Origin: Sphingomonas asaccharolytica NBRC 15499
GTDB taxonomy: Bacteria > Pseudomonadota > Alphaproteobacteria > Sphingomonadales > Sphingomonadaceae
Direction of reading: 5' to 3'
Length of the DNA: 44,021 nt
NCBI RefSeq assembly: GCF_001598355.1
Contig: NZ_BCYU01000036.1
Span: 1-44,021, forward strand
Shown: positions 32,990 through 42,081 of the stretch, piece by piece
Layout of the letters: each line of letters opens with the position of its first letter
Position numbering within the stretch: the first letter of the stretch is position 1
Made by a program: the position numbers and the translations under genes
The notes under the pieces: model-generated
Told to the model about the DNA's origin: nothing
The model's input: the letters and a program-made list of their open reading frames with translations, nothing else
The model's database searches: none

Positions 32990-35839
32990 TCAGAAACCGT
33001 AGGACAGCCGCGCATAACCGAACTGGCCAGGGATATCGTAGGTGGTCGGATCGAAGTTCGCGCTGTCGCAGGTAGCGCAGACCGGCGGGTTCTTGTTGAA
33101 CACATTGTTCACGCCGACCGTCAGCCGCATGTTATGATCCATCCAGGCCGGCGAATAGTAAAGCTGCACGTCGCCATAGAAGGTCGCGGACATGACGTGT
33201 CCGTTCCCTTCGGTCACCGCGCTGATATAGCGCGCGGTGAACGATGCGCCGAAGGCGGGCGACGACCAGTCGATCGTGCTGTTCAGCTTGAAGCGCGGAA
33301 ACGCCTGATCGGTCGCCAGGCAGCGTTCGGTCCCGGCGCAGACCTGGACCGGCGCGGATGGCGGCGCGACATTGTACTTCAGCAGATAGGCGGCATTGGC
33401 CGACAGCCCGATCGTCCCGCCGCGGACCTTGGGCGAGCGATAGATGAAGGTGGCGTCGAGCCCGTCGGTCTTGATCGCGTTGAGATTGAGCAAGCCCGCG
33501 CTGATGCCCGCGATCGTGCCGCTGGGCGTGCGCTTGATCGCGGAGCAGCTGACCGGGTCGGCGTTGAACGCGCACCGCGCTAGGGTGAGCGAGGCCGGCA
33601 CCGAGTCGATCGCGTTCTTCAGGCTGATATTATAGTAATTGACTTCCAGGCTCAGCGCCGACGACCATGGTTTCGCCCAGGACGGGCTGTACACGCCGCC
33701 CGCGGTCCAGGTCTTGGCGGTCTCCGGCTTCAACGCGGTATTGCCCTTGGAAAACACGCCGAGCTGTCCGCCGGTCGGGTCGGCATAGCTGCCGCTGGCC
33801 GGCACGCCATTGGCGATGCAATTCGCCCTGACCGTCGCATTGGTCTGGAACGATCCGCCGGCGCCGCTGGTGCAGGGGTCGTTGATCGTCGCGTCGCTGC
33901 GCGACAGGCCGGCATAGAGTTCGCCGATGCTGGGCGCGCGAAGGCTTTCGGCATAGCCGCCGCGGAACAGCAGGTCGGCGACCGGTTTCCACAGGCCCGA
34001 AGCGGTGAAGGTCGTGCTGCTGCCGAACGACGAATAGTCCGAATGGCGGACCGCACCGTCGAGTTCGAGCCGATAGAAGAACGGCGTATTGGCCAGGATC
34101 GGCACGCGAAGCTCACCATAGACTTCGTCGACATTGAAGCCGCCGCGCGCCGGGCTGGTCGGCACGTCGGCGCCGAGCCCCGCCACGATCACCGGATCGG
34201 GATCGTAGCTCGCTTTCTGGACGCGATGTTCGTAGCCGATCGCGATTCCGACCGGGCCGGCGGGCAGGTCGAACAGCTCGCCCGACAGATTGGCGGTGTA
34301 ATCGTACAGCCGTTGCGTGCTCTTGTCGCGTTCGTCGAACGTCACGTAGTTCAGCATCGCCGGAGTGATCGACCCCAGGCCGCCGAAGACGTTGAACGGC
34401 ACGCAGTCTCCGGTGCAATTCGCGACGGGACCCAGCGCCCGGGCGAGTTTGGCGGCGTTGAGGTTGCCGGTGAAGATCTGATGGGCGTCGTTCAGCCCGA
34501 CCACGGCATTGGCATCCCAATACCATTTCTTGCTGCCGAGGAAGAACGAGCCGTCGACCGTGACGGTCCCGGAGAAGGTGTTGACGTCTTGCGTGAAGAC
34601 GCGCTGGCCGCCTTCGACGAAGCGACGCCGGATGGTCGAGTAATTGGCCGGCGTGCCGTCGGCGCCCGACGACAAGGTCACGCCGAACGGATTGAACGGG
34701 TTGGTGGCGTCGACCGAAATCGTATCAAGCAGATTGCCGTTGCCGGCATCGGGGCCGATGAACAGCGGCAGGAACGCCGCCTCGGTGGTCGAATGGCGAT
34801 GATTGTAGACCAATTTGACCCGCAAATTGACCGAGCTCGACAATTCCTGTTTGAAGTTGAAGAACCCGCCGATCCGCTCGTTCGGCGTGATCAAATAGTT
34901 ATACGGCGCGAAATTGAACCGGTCGGCAAGCGTATAGTCCCGGAAATCGGTCGGATAGACCGGCTTGCGCCCGACCACCGGCGCGACCAGCGTCAAGCTT
35001 TGGCCGAGCACGTCGAACCGGCCATTGGGGATCGCGCTGCTGCAGCCGCTGGTCGGCACTGCGCACGAGGTGATGCCGGCGGTCGGGAATAGCGAGATCG
35101 CGCGATTGGCGGTGCTGACGGCTTCCTGCTTGGTATAGGTTCCGCCGAACACCAATGACGTACCGGTCGACGGCGACTGGATGCCGTAGCTTAGCTGGAG
35201 GTCGGTGGTATGGCCATCGCCCTGGCGATAGGTGCCGAATTGCGCCGATGCCTTGAGCCCCTTTTGCGCCTGGCGCGTGATGATGTTGACCACCCCGGCG
35301 ACCGCGTCCGACCCGTAGAGCGGGGACGCGCCCGATTGGAGCACTTCGACCCGTTCGATCATGTTGGTCGGGATCTCGTTGAGATCGACCGAGGCGGGAA
35401 TCCCGCCCGCGGCGGAGCCGTTGACGAAGCGCAATCCGTCGACCAGCACCAGCGTGCGCTTGGCGCCAAGATAGCGCAGGTCGATCTCGGCCGAACCCGA
35501 GCTGACGCCGGTGCCGTCGGGCGGGCCGCCGATATTGCCGGCATTGTTGACCTTGGTGTTCAGGCCGCCGCCCGCGCTGGGCAGACGTTGCAGCACATCG
35601 GCGACCGAACTCAGGCCGGTCTTGGCCATCGCGGCCTCATCGACCGTGACCACGGGTTTGTCGCTATCCAATGGGCTACGGCGAATGCGCGACCCGGTGA
35701 CGACGATTTCGTCTTCGGCGGCGGACGCTGCTGTGGGGCTGCCAGCCGTATCCTGGGCAAATGCCGGCATTGCCGACAGACCAGCGATCAGCGCCAAGGT
35801 AGCCACCGTGGTGCGTTGTGTGATGTGTATGCGATTCAT
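32990..35839 (-). CDS. TonB-dependent receptor 2
   Basis: 949 residues from the ATG at 35839, preceded by AAAGGGAGACGGCTCA. Signal peptide ending AMPAFAQ, TonB-box-like [12 protein letters not shown], plug ([70 protein letters not shown]), and a barrel ending GYARLSYGF. The [23 protein letters not shown] type is the large sphingomonad/xanthomonad receptor class often tied to carbohydrate or peptide uptake; the ligand is not inferable. Several paired cysteines (CNAD, CTGDC, CATC) in extracellular loops suggest disulfides. There is no adjacent FecI/FecR system. 234 bases without a gene lie upstream. Confidence 0.95.
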   Translation of the reverse strand: MNRIHITQRTTVATLALIAGLSAMPAFAQDTAGSPTAASAAEDEIVVTGSRIRRSPLDSDKPVVTVDEAAMAKTGLSSVADVLQRLPSAGGGLNTKVNNAGNIGGPPDGTGVSSGSAEIDLRYLGAKRTLVLVDGLRFVNGSAAGGIPASVDLNEIPTNMIERVEVLQSGASPLYGSDAVAGVVNIITRQAQKGLKASAQFGTYRQGDGHTTDLQLSYGIQSPSTGTSLVFGGTYTKQEAVSTANRAISLFPTAGITSCAVPTSGCSSAIPNGRFDVLGQSLTLVAPVVGRKPVYPTDFRDYTLADRFNFAPYNYLITPNERIGGFFNFKQELSSSVNLRVKLVYNHRHSTTEAAFLPLFIGPDAGNGNLLDTISVDATNPFNPFGVTLSSGADGTPANYSTIRRRFVEGGQRVFTQDVNTFSGTVTVDGSFFLGSKKWYWDANAVVGLNDAHQIFTGNLNAAKLARALGPVANCTGDCVPFNVFGGLGSITPAMLNYVTFDERDKSTQRLYDYTANLSGELFDLPAGPVGIAIGYEHRVQKASYDPDPVIVAGLGADVPTSPARGGFNVDEVYGELRVPILANTPFFYRLELDGAVRHSDYSSFGSSTTFTASGLWKPVADLLFRGGYAESLRAPSIGELYAGLSRSDATINDPCTSGAGGSFQTNATVRANCIANGVPASGSYADPTGGQLGVFSKGNTALKPETAKTWTAGGVYSPSWAKPWSSALSLEVNYYNISLKNAIDSVPASLTLARCAFNADPVSCSAIKRTPSGTIAGISAGLLNLNAIKTDGLDATFIYRSPKVRGGTIGLSANAAYLLKYNVAPPSAPVQVCAGTERCLATDQAFPRFKLNSTIDWSSPAFGASFTARYISAVTEGNGHVMSATFYGDVQLYYSPAWMDHNMRLTVGVNNVFNKNPPVCATCDSANFDPTTYDIPGQFGYARLSYGF

Positions 35840-36073
35840 TGAGCCGTCTCCCTTTGCGGCCTTCGAGCATCGCTCCCCTGTGACGGCAAAAGGGACCAAA
35901 TCGGAACTAGGCGCAAGAACAAACGCATTCGGCCGCTGCTCACCCTACACATCCCTCCGGAGGTGTGTTGGTTGAGCAACGGCGACTGTCGGTCGCTTTC
36001 CGGCGATACGGCCGATCGTCGGACGGGGCCTCGTGGAACGAAACCCTGCCCGCGATCCGTTCTTACCGCCGCC

Positions 36074-38719
36074 TCAATACGCCGCCGACAGCGTCAGGAA
36101 CCATTGCCGCGGCGCGATCGGATAGGCCGAATAGCTGTTGGTCGGCGATCCGATCGACAGGGTCGACACACCCTTGCGGTCGGTCAGGTTGGTGACGTTG
36201 AGCGACACTTCCAATTTGCGCAGTGGCAGGACGCCGTCCGGCACCTTTGCGGCGAGCCGCAGCGAGGTCAGGAAATAGGACGGCACGCTGGCGTCGTTGG
36301 TGAAGGTGGCGAAGCGGCGGCCGACGAAATCGCCGATCACTTGCGCTTCGAACGGCCCGACCGACACAGTCGCGACGGTCTTGTTCATCCATTTCGGCGT
36401 GCCGGGCAGCTGTTTGCCGCAGGTCGGCACGATGCCGGCATTTTCGGGATGCGCGGCAAGGTTCGGACCGCCGATCAGATATCCGCCGAGGCACGTATCG
36501 GTGGCGGCGCCGATACCCGTGGTGGCGACCGATCTGTAGTCGCTCTGATATTTGGACAGATTATAGGAGGTCGCGTTGTAGAGCGAGAAGGTGCGGCCGA
36601 CGCGGAAGGTGAAGGCGGCATCGACGCCGTCGGTATGGACGTCGCCGACATTGACCAGGATCGAGGTGCCGCCGGTAATCCCGCTGCCGGCGATGCCGCC
36701 CGGATTGGTCGAGATCGCCAGCAGGCGGTTGTTGAACACGACATGATAATAATTGACCTGCGCGTCGAAGCCGATGCCGTTGCCGAAGCCGCGGCTGGTG
36801 CGCAGGCCGCCTTCATAGGTCCAGCTGCTCTCGGGCTTGCCCTGATCGGCAAAGGCGTTGAACGCCGCCTGGCTGCCGGTGAACCAGGGACCGCCGCCGC
36901 CGGCCAGATAGGCCTGATATTGGCGCAGATTCTTCTGGACGTTGAAATAGAGCTGTTCGTGGCCGTTGAAATTATAATTGGCGCCGAACGCGGGCAGGAA
37001 CCAGTTTTTGGTATCGATCCTGCCCTGGGGCAGGCCGCCGGCCAGGCCCGACAGCGATCCGGCCTTGGGCTGAACCGGGAACCAGCCATTGGCCCATTGC
37101 GCGCTGGTCTTGAAGCCGGCGTTGACCAGCAGCTTGCTGGTCACTTGCCAGCTATCCTGGAGGTGGAGCTGCAATTCGTTGATCCGCGCCTCGCCCTGAT
37201 ATTGGGTGAACAAGGGCGATTTGGCGTCGAGCGGGCGGATATAGGGCGTGCTCGAGGCGGGATTGTTGATATCGACCGCATACCAGCGGCGATATTGCGT
37301 CGTGCTGTTGCGCTCGAACCAGCCGCCGAGCTCGATCTTGTGGTTGCCGACCTCCAGGTTGAGCGCCGAGATTATGCCGCCGCGGTCGATGCGATATTCG
37401 GTGGTGCGCGTGATCAGCCCCGAACCGCCGGTCGCCGCGACCAGGGCCGCGCCGACCGCCTGCGCCTGGGCGTCGGTCATCGTCGCGCACGCCGCGGGAC
37501 GAACGCCATTGCCGTTGGCGCCAAACTGGCATTTCGCCGCGACGGCGGCCGCATAATTGGGGTCGAGATAGGGTTGCGCGGTAGTGATCGACTGGCCGAG
37601 CGGGCCGGCAACCACGCCGGCGCCGTCATTGTGGTGGAAATAGCCGGTGGTCGACCAGGTGACGCGGTCCGACAGATGCGCGTCGTAGCGCATGTAGAGC
37701 AGATAGTCGGTGCGCTGCGCGTCCGAATAATAATTGCGGTAATTGCTGCCCTGTGCCGCCGGCGAATTGCCGAACGCGTTCAGATAGGACGTCCGGTAGG
37801 TCGCCAGGTCCGGATAGAAGAACGGCTTGGTATAGGGCGTATAGAGCTGGACCGGTGTCGCGGTGCCGCCGGCCGACGGCCTGAAGAAAGTGGTCGCGTC
37901 CTCGTTCGGCTGCGTCATGTCGTTATAGTCGAAATAGAGCGTCAGCTTGCCGGCCTTGCGGTCGTTGACGAACTTGGCGTTGGCCTGATAGCCGCCCTGG
38001 GTGCCGTTGAAATCCCAGGCGCGGGCATGCTGGCGCGCCGCCGAGACATAGGCCGAACTGTTGCCGTCGACACCAAACGCACCCGTATCGATACGCACGA
38101 ACGTGCGCGACGTATCGAAGCTGCCGACGGTCTGGCCGAGCTGGATACCGAATTTGTCGAGCGGCGCCGACGAATAGGTTTCGACCGTACCGCCGAGATT
38201 GCTGTTCGACGCGGTGGCGAGATCGCCGGCGCCAGTCGACACCACGACGCGACCGACATTCTCGGAGATCACCGCGCGCTGCGGCGACAGGCCGTTGTAA
38301 TTGCCATAGCTCTGGTCGCCCAGCGGTACGCCGTCCATCGTGTAGCCGAGCTGGTTGGCGGCGAAACCGTGGATGAAGATCTGCGCGTTCTGCTCGTTAT
38401 AGCCCCAGGGATCGGCGGTGATGTAGAGCACGCCGGGCAAGGTCTGGATCGCCTTGAGCGGCGAGACGCCGGGCAGGATCTTCTGCATCTCGGTCCCAGG
38501 AAGCTCGGTCGACGAGCGCGTCGACCGGCCGGTGATCACGATCGTCGCCGCGGGGTCGAGCTGGGCATCGTCGGGTTGCGCGCCGGGCTGCGTGCTGGCG
38601 GGCTGGGCATCGCCGGGTTGCGTCGTGGTCGCGTCCGCCACGGCAGTCTGCGCGGACGCCGCATCGGCGCAGAACAGCGCGCCGGCAAGCGCGAACAAGC
38701 TGGTAGTGGAACGGATCAC
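36074..38719 (-). CDS. TonB-dependent receptor 3
   Basis: 881 residues when started at a GTG at 38719, chosen because it gives a clean signal peptide (IRSTTSLFALAGALFCADAASAQ) with AAAGGGG just upstream; an ATG at 38779 would add 20 residues of non-signal sequence. After a Gln/Pro/Ala-rich linker comes the TonB-box-like ATIVITGRSTRSS, a plug (PLKAIQTLPGVLYITADPWG, IFIHGFAANQLGYTMDGVPLG, GRVVVSTGAGDLATASNSNLGG) and a barrel ending WFLTLSAAY. The Asn-rich 'SNSNLGGTVETYSS' plug end is typical of a distinct receptor subgroup. The ligand is unknown. It is divergent from the ArsR/SRPBCC pair. Confidence 0.93.
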   Translation of the reverse strand: MIRSTTSLFALAGALFCADAASAQTAVADATTTQPGDAQPASTQPGAQPDDAQLDPAATIVITGRSTRSSTELPGTEMQKILPGVSPLKAIQTLPGVLYITADPWGYNEQNAQIFIHGFAANQLGYTMDGVPLGDQSYGNYNGLSPQRAVISENVGRVVVSTGAGDLATASNSNLGGTVETYSSAPLDKFGIQLGQTVGSFDTSRTFVRIDTGAFGVDGNSSAYVSAARQHARAWDFNGTQGGYQANAKFVNDRKAGKLTLYFDYNDMTQPNEDATTFFRPSAGGTATPVQLYTPYTKPFFYPDLATYRTSYLNAFGNSPAAQGSNYRNYYSDAQRTDYLLYMRYDAHLSDRVTWSTTGYFHHNDGAGVVAGPLGQSITTAQPYLDPNYAAAVAAKCQFGANGNGVRPAACATMTDAQAQAVGAALVAATGGSGLITRTTEYRIDRGGIISALNLEVGNHKIELGGWFERNSTTQYRRWYAVDINNPASSTPYIRPLDAKSPLFTQYQGEARINELQLHLQDSWQVTSKLLVNAGFKTSAQWANGWFPVQPKAGSLSGLAGGLPQGRIDTKNWFLPAFGANYNFNGHEQLYFNVQKNLRQYQAYLAGGGGPWFTGSQAAFNAFADQGKPESSWTYEGGLRTSRGFGNGIGFDAQVNYYHVVFNNRLLAISTNPGGIAGSGITGGTSILVNVGDVHTDGVDAAFTFRVGRTFSLYNATSYNLSKYQSDYRSVATTGIGAATDTCLGGYLIGGPNLAAHPENAGIVPTCGKQLPGTPKWMNKTVATVSVGPFEAQVIGDFVGRRFATFTNDASVPSYFLTSLRLAAKVPDGVLPLRKLEVSLNVTNLTDRKGVSTLSIGSPTNSYSAYPIAPRQWFLTLSAAY

Positions 38720-38898
38720 GGCGGCCCCTTTGTTGTGGACGTTGCTGCACTGCAGAACGAGGCGCGTGTGCCTTCGCATGATGCCATTTTCGCGTCGTTT
38801 CGGTTGCGATCGCGTGACAGCGGATAGCTTCGAGTGACGACGCGGCAGCCGAAGAGCTGAAGCCAACGCTTGCCAAGCAAGACCTTTCCATCTAAACA

Positions 38899-38916
38899 CT
38901 GAACCATATGGTTCAG
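38899..38916. promoter_or_regulatory. Perfect 18 bp palindrome over the arsR start codon
   Basis: CTGAACCATATGGTTCAG is a perfect palindrome with the arsR ATG (38908-38910) at its centre. ArsR-family repressors bind such symmetric sites, so this is a strong candidate autoregulatory operator. It would block the promoter or translation start directly. Confidence 0.7.
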
Positions 38917-39264
38917 CTTAAGCCCGCCAGCCTTGATACGTCGTTCTCGGCCCTGTCCGATGCCACACGGCGCGGCATCTTGGCGCGGCTCGCGCGGGCG
39001 GACGCATCGATCTCTGCCTTGGCCGAGAGCTTCGAGATGACTCTCACGGGCATGAAGAAACACGTCAGCGTCCTCGAGCAGGCGGGGCTCGTCACGACGG
39101 AAAAAGTCGGGCGGGTACGGACCTGCAAGTTGGGCCGCCGCAAATTCGAGGCCGAGATAGCCTGGATGGAAGAGCACCACCGACTCTGGGCGGCGCGCTT
39201 CGATGTCCTGGATGAGATTGTCGGGGAATTGAGAGCGAAGGAGGAAAAGGATGCGCCTGACTGA
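38908..39264 (+). CDS. ArsR-family transcriptional regulator
   Basis: 118 residues. The winged helix covers most of the protein: FSALSDATRRGILARLARADASISALAESFEMTLTGMKKHVSVLEQAGLVTTEKVGRVRTCKL. No metal-binding ELCVCDL motif is present, placing it in the non-metal group that pairs with SRPBCC genes. The 3' end (WMEEHHRLWAARFDVLDEIV) is the typical dimer helix of that group. It overlaps the SRPBCC gene by 14 bases and carries a palindrome over its own start codon, with no usual space for a Shine-Dalgarno sequence. Confidence 0.93.
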   Translation: MVQLKPASLDTSFSALSDATRRGILARLARADASISALAESFEMTLTGMKKHVSVLEQAGLVTTEKVGRVRTCKLGRRKFEAEIAWMEEHHRLWAARFDVLDEIVGELRAKEEKDAPD

Positions 39265-39754
39265 TGGTGAAACCGCCGTGGAGCGAACCTCCGACCGCGA
39301 ACTGGTCGTCACGCGGACCGTCAGGGGCGCGGCGCGGCACGTGTTCGAGGCTTGGGCGCGACCCGATTTGTTCAAACGATGGTGGGCGCCGGCATCGTTC
39401 GGGGTGACCATCATCTCCTACGAAGCCGATGTCCGCACCGGCGGCACCTATCGTCTGGAGATGGGTCACCCGACTTCGGATCAGACGATGACCTTTTTCG
39501 GCCGGTATCTCGACGTTGTTCCGGACGCCCGCATCGTCTGGACCAATGACGAAGGCGATCAGGACGGGCCGGTCACCACGGTGACCTTCGAGGAAAGCGA
39601 CGGCGAGACGCTTGTCACGGTTCGCGACCTCTACCCCTCCAAGCAATCGCTCGACGAGGCGATCGCTTCCGGCAGCACCAGCGGCTGGGGCGAGCAGTTG
39701 CGGCAGCTCGACGCGATCCTTGCCGATCTGGACGCCGGCGCGGGAGGAGCATGA
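39251..39754 (+). CDS. SRPBCC (AHSA1-type) domain protein
   Basis: 167 residues. The helix-grip fold is visible: LVVTRTVRGAARHVFEAWARPDLFKRWWAP (first strand and the WW-containing helix), YEADVRTGGTYRLEM, TMTFFGRYLDVVPDARIVWT, TTVTFEESDGETLVTVRDLYPS, and the long C-terminal helix SGWGEQLRQLDAILADL. Such proteins bind small hydrophobic ligands. The universal ArsR-SRPBCC pairing suggests ligand sensing or detoxification controlled by the upstream repressor; the ligand is unknown. It is convergent with arr. Confidence 0.92.
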   Translation: MRLTDGETAVERTSDRELVVTRTVRGAARHVFEAWARPDLFKRWWAPASFGVTIISYEADVRTGGTYRLEMGHPTSDQTMTFFGRYLDVVPDARIVWTNDEGDQDGPVTTVTFEESDGETLVTVRDLYPSKQSLDEAIASGSTSGWGEQLRQLDAILADLDAGAGGA

Positions 39755-39804
39755 ATGGCGGCCGCCGGCTCCTCGCCTGCCCCATGCCGCCAGCCATGTT
39801 GCTC

Positions 39805-40221
39805 TCAGTCTTCAATGATCGTGTCGCTGCCCTCCTGCTTCATACGGGCGAGACTATCCTTCATCTCCTGGAGCTGCTCGGGGGGATGGCCGATCCAATC
39901 CTCGACCTCGCCGGTGATCCGTAGCGGATCGACCGAGCGGTAGGATGCGGTCATATTGCCGGGGAACCTCTGATCGGTCAGATTCGGATCGTCCTCGAAC
40001 GGGCCGGTCGGCTCCACCACGTAGATGCGGGCGCGGCTTTCGCCCTTGGCGAGCTCGGCACCCCAGGTGGCCGCTTCGAGCGTCGCAGTGAAATAGACAT
40101 GTTTCAGCCCGCGCTCGACGAAATTGCTTCCGAAGCCCGGTCTGATGAGGCTTCCGACATCGAGTTCGGCCTTGGTGCCATGATAGAAGATGGTCCCCGG
40201 TGGGACGTCCCTGGCGTACAT
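39805..40221 (-). CDS. arr: Rifamycin ADP-ribosyltransferase
   Basis: 138 residues. Family signatures are TIFYHGTKAELDVGSLIRPG, HVYFTATLEAATWGAELA, IYVVEPTGPFEDDPNLTD, then FPGNMTASYRSVDPLRITGEVEDWIGHPPEQ. Asp83 is in the position of the catalytic Asp84 of the mycobacterial enzyme. It uses NAD to ADP-ribosylate rifamycin and inactivate it in the cytoplasm. It is a chromosomal-type gene with no integron or transposon around it. It lies 42 bases downstream of the alpha/beta hydrolase start region on the same strand order and may be co-transcribed with that gene. Confidence 0.94.
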   Translation of the reverse strand: MYARDVPPGTIFYHGTKAELDVGSLIRPGFGSNFVERGLKHVYFTATLEAATWGAELAKGESRARIYVVEPTGPFEDDPNLTDQRFPGNMTASYRSVDPLRITGEVEDWIGHPPEQLQEMKDSLARMKQEGSDTIIED

Positions 40222-40263
40222 TAATACCTCCTCAGGCTGCGTCGGCTCGACCGAACGCAGTTG

Positions 40264-41229
40264 CTAGATCGACCACAAGGTTCGCGCTTCCGCGGCGAGA
40301 AGATCCGGGTGCTCCTCCGGCCAGAATAATCGGCCACCGTCGACAAGACGCACGCCGCGGGATTTGGGCAGGGTGCGATCGAGCCACTCCGCCCATTGGA
40401 TCGGGAACAGCGGGTCGGAGGTTCCCCAAAGCATCTTCGTCGGCGCCTCACTGCGTTCGAGCAATGGCTTGATCGCGACAAGCGGATTGGGGTCGAACAC
40501 GGTCAAATAGCGGTTGAGCTGGGCTCTTCTTAGCGGCGAGGCGATGAGCGGGCGGAAGCTGTAGTCGATCGCTTCGTCGCTGAAAGTCGCGGCGTCGGCA
40601 TAGGCCCCGCCTCCAATGCCTTGCGGAGACCTGGCATAGGATCGATCGCTCAGATGCCGCTCGATCTTCTTGTCATACATGCCGTCGCGAGCCTGCCGGA
40701 TCGAATTGCGCATTTGCGGGGGCGGACTGTTCTCGTGAACGTCGCAATCGGTCAGAATGACGGTGCGAATTCTGCGGGGATGCCGGGCCATGAGAAGCTG
40801 CGCAATGGTGCCGCCGCTATCGTTGGCGATCAGGTCGGCGGCCGGGACGGAGAGCCGGTCGAGAAACGCCACGAGCATGTCGGCTTGGGCACGAGGGGAA
40901 AGATCCTGCCCCTCGGCCACCTCCGAATAGCCTAGCCCCATCAGGTCCGGCGCGAGACATCGCCGCTGGCTTGCCAGGCGTTCCAAAGCGCCGCGCCACT
41001 GAAAGCCGCTGAGCGGGAAGCCGTGGATGAAGAGCGCGGCGGGACCGCGGCCGCGTTCGACAAAGGCGATGCGGCCAAATCGTGTGGAAACATAGCGTCG
41101 CGACGCGTGATACTCTGCCGCACCCAATCTGGTCGACACGCCCTTCCTGCCGCGGCCCGATGCCCCCGCGGGCAACGTAAGGATTCCGGCGGCGACAAAA
41201 GACGATTGAATAAACAGCCTGCGATCCAT
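40264..41229 (-). CDS. Alpha/beta hydrolase, Asp nucleophile, catalytic His apparently lost
   Basis: 321 residues with an N-terminal export leader (DRRLFIQSSFVAAGILTLPAGASG). The oxyanion motif is HGFP at 69-72. The nucleophile elbow ANDSGG places Asp137 in the nucleophile position, as in haloalkane or fluoroacetate dehalogenases and epoxide hydrolases, with Asn136 before it. The acid is likely Asp272 (GTSDPLFP). At the usual 'GGHF..EE' site the sequence is GGRLFWPEEHP, so Arg300 replaces the expected His; His307 is shifted. It may be inactive or have altered chemistry. It is divergent from a TetR regulator, with inverted repeats between. Arr follows downstream. Confidence 0.88.
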   Translation of the reverse strand: MDRRLFIQSSFVAAGILTLPAGASGRGRKGVSTRLGAAEYHASRRYVSTRFGRIAFVERGRGPAALFIHGFPLSGFQWRGALERLASQRRCLAPDLMGLGYSEVAEGQDLSPRAQADMLVAFLDRLSVPAADLIANDSGGTIAQLLMARHPRRIRTVILTDCDVHENSPPPQMRNSIRQARDGMYDKKIERHLSDRSYARSPQGIGGGAYADAATFSDEAIDYSFRPLIASPLRRAQLNRYLTVFDPNPLVAIKPLLERSEAPTKMLWGTSDPLFPIQWAEWLDRTLPKSRGVRLVDGGRLFWPEEHPDLLAAEARTLWSI

Positions 41230-41279
41230 CGCGCTCTCCGTTCGCGTCGATCCGATAGGGTGATTTACGTCGGTCTCGA

Positions 41280-41313
41280 CTTGACACTCAAGTAAACGGA
41301 GGAATATCCTCCG
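41280..41313 (+). promoter_or_regulatory. Two inverted repeats in the TetR/hydrolase divergent spacer
   Basis: CTTGA-CAC-TCAAG at 41280-41292 and CGGAGGA-ATA-TCCTCCG at 41297-41313 lie between the divergent starts. TTGACA at 41281-41286 with AATATC 16 bases on could be the tetR promoter, which would place both repeats over it. They are candidate TetR operators; which one is bound is unknown. Confidence 0.5.
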
Positions 41314-41362
41314 ATTATGGAGCCGTCAAGGAGATCGGCGGGAGACCGGCCGCGGGTGCGCA

Positions 41363-41947
41363 ATGCGGGCTGATGCGCGAAAGAACCGGCAACGGCTGAT
41401 CGACGTCGCCGTCGAACTGGTTCTGGAAGTTGGCGGCGAGCCGGCGCGAGACGCGGTCGCCGAACGCGCCGGTGTTGGCATCGGAACGCTCTACCGGCAC
41501 TTCCCCGATCGGCAGTCGCTCCTTCACGCCGCCACTCGTCACGTGCTGGAAAAGAGCATCAGTGCCGGAGAGGCCCTGATCGAAACCGTTCCCGACGGTG
41601 TCGACGCACTCCGCCAATATATGCACATGGCCCTGGATAACGGCATTGGCGCGGTGAACATTCTCCATCCGCTGCTGGAGAAACCGGACTGGCCCGACCT
41701 CCGCGCCCGGGCAGCTATGCTCATGGAATCGATGGTCGACCGCGCGGTGCGGCAGGGTTCTCTCCGCAATGATCTGTCCGAGCGTGACATCGTGTTCGGC
41801 TTGACGCGGTTCGCGCGGCCGTTGGCGGTGGGACTGCCATCGGACGAGGAGCGGTCGCTTGCTCATCGCCATCTCGATTTCTACCTCGACGGGCTGTGCG
41901 CGCAGGATCCTGGCCCAGCGCAGCCGGCCATTTCGGGCATTCGTTAG
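41363..41947 (+). CDS. TetR-family transcriptional regulator
   Basis: 194 residues. The N-terminal helix-turn-helix is RKNRQRLIDVAVELVLEVGGEPARDAVAERAGVGIGTLYRHFPDRQSLLHA, with the typical GVGIGTLYRHFP recognition region. The C-terminal ligand domain (LRQYMHMALDNGIGAVNILHPLLEKPDWPDL) resembles the SbtR-like type. It likely represses the divergent alpha/beta hydrolase gene (and perhaps arr downstream of that) until a small ligand is present. The family and location support this, but the ligand is unknown. Confidence 0.93.
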   Translation: MRADARKNRQRLIDVAVELVLEVGGEPARDAVAERAGVGIGTLYRHFPDRQSLLHAATRHVLEKSISAGEALIETVPDGVDALRQYMHMALDNGIGAVNILHPLLEKPDWPDLRARAAMLMESMVDRAVRQGSLRNDLSERDIVFGLTRFARPLAVGLPSDEERSLAHRHLDFYLDGLCAQDPGPAQPAISGIR

Positions 41948-42081
41948 GATCAACGGCAAACGTCCGCTTCGGCGACCGCCTGGCAGAAAGCCGCCCGGCC
42001 GCTTCCGGCGAAATAGCCATCCCACTCTCCCCGCGGCGCAACCGCCTTCCACCCGCCACAACCTGCGTCTAACGTAGCCCC

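Noticed and set aside
35963..38827. A 954-codon frame antisense to TonB receptor 3
   Set aside because: Shadow of the receptor; no start signal, no domain.
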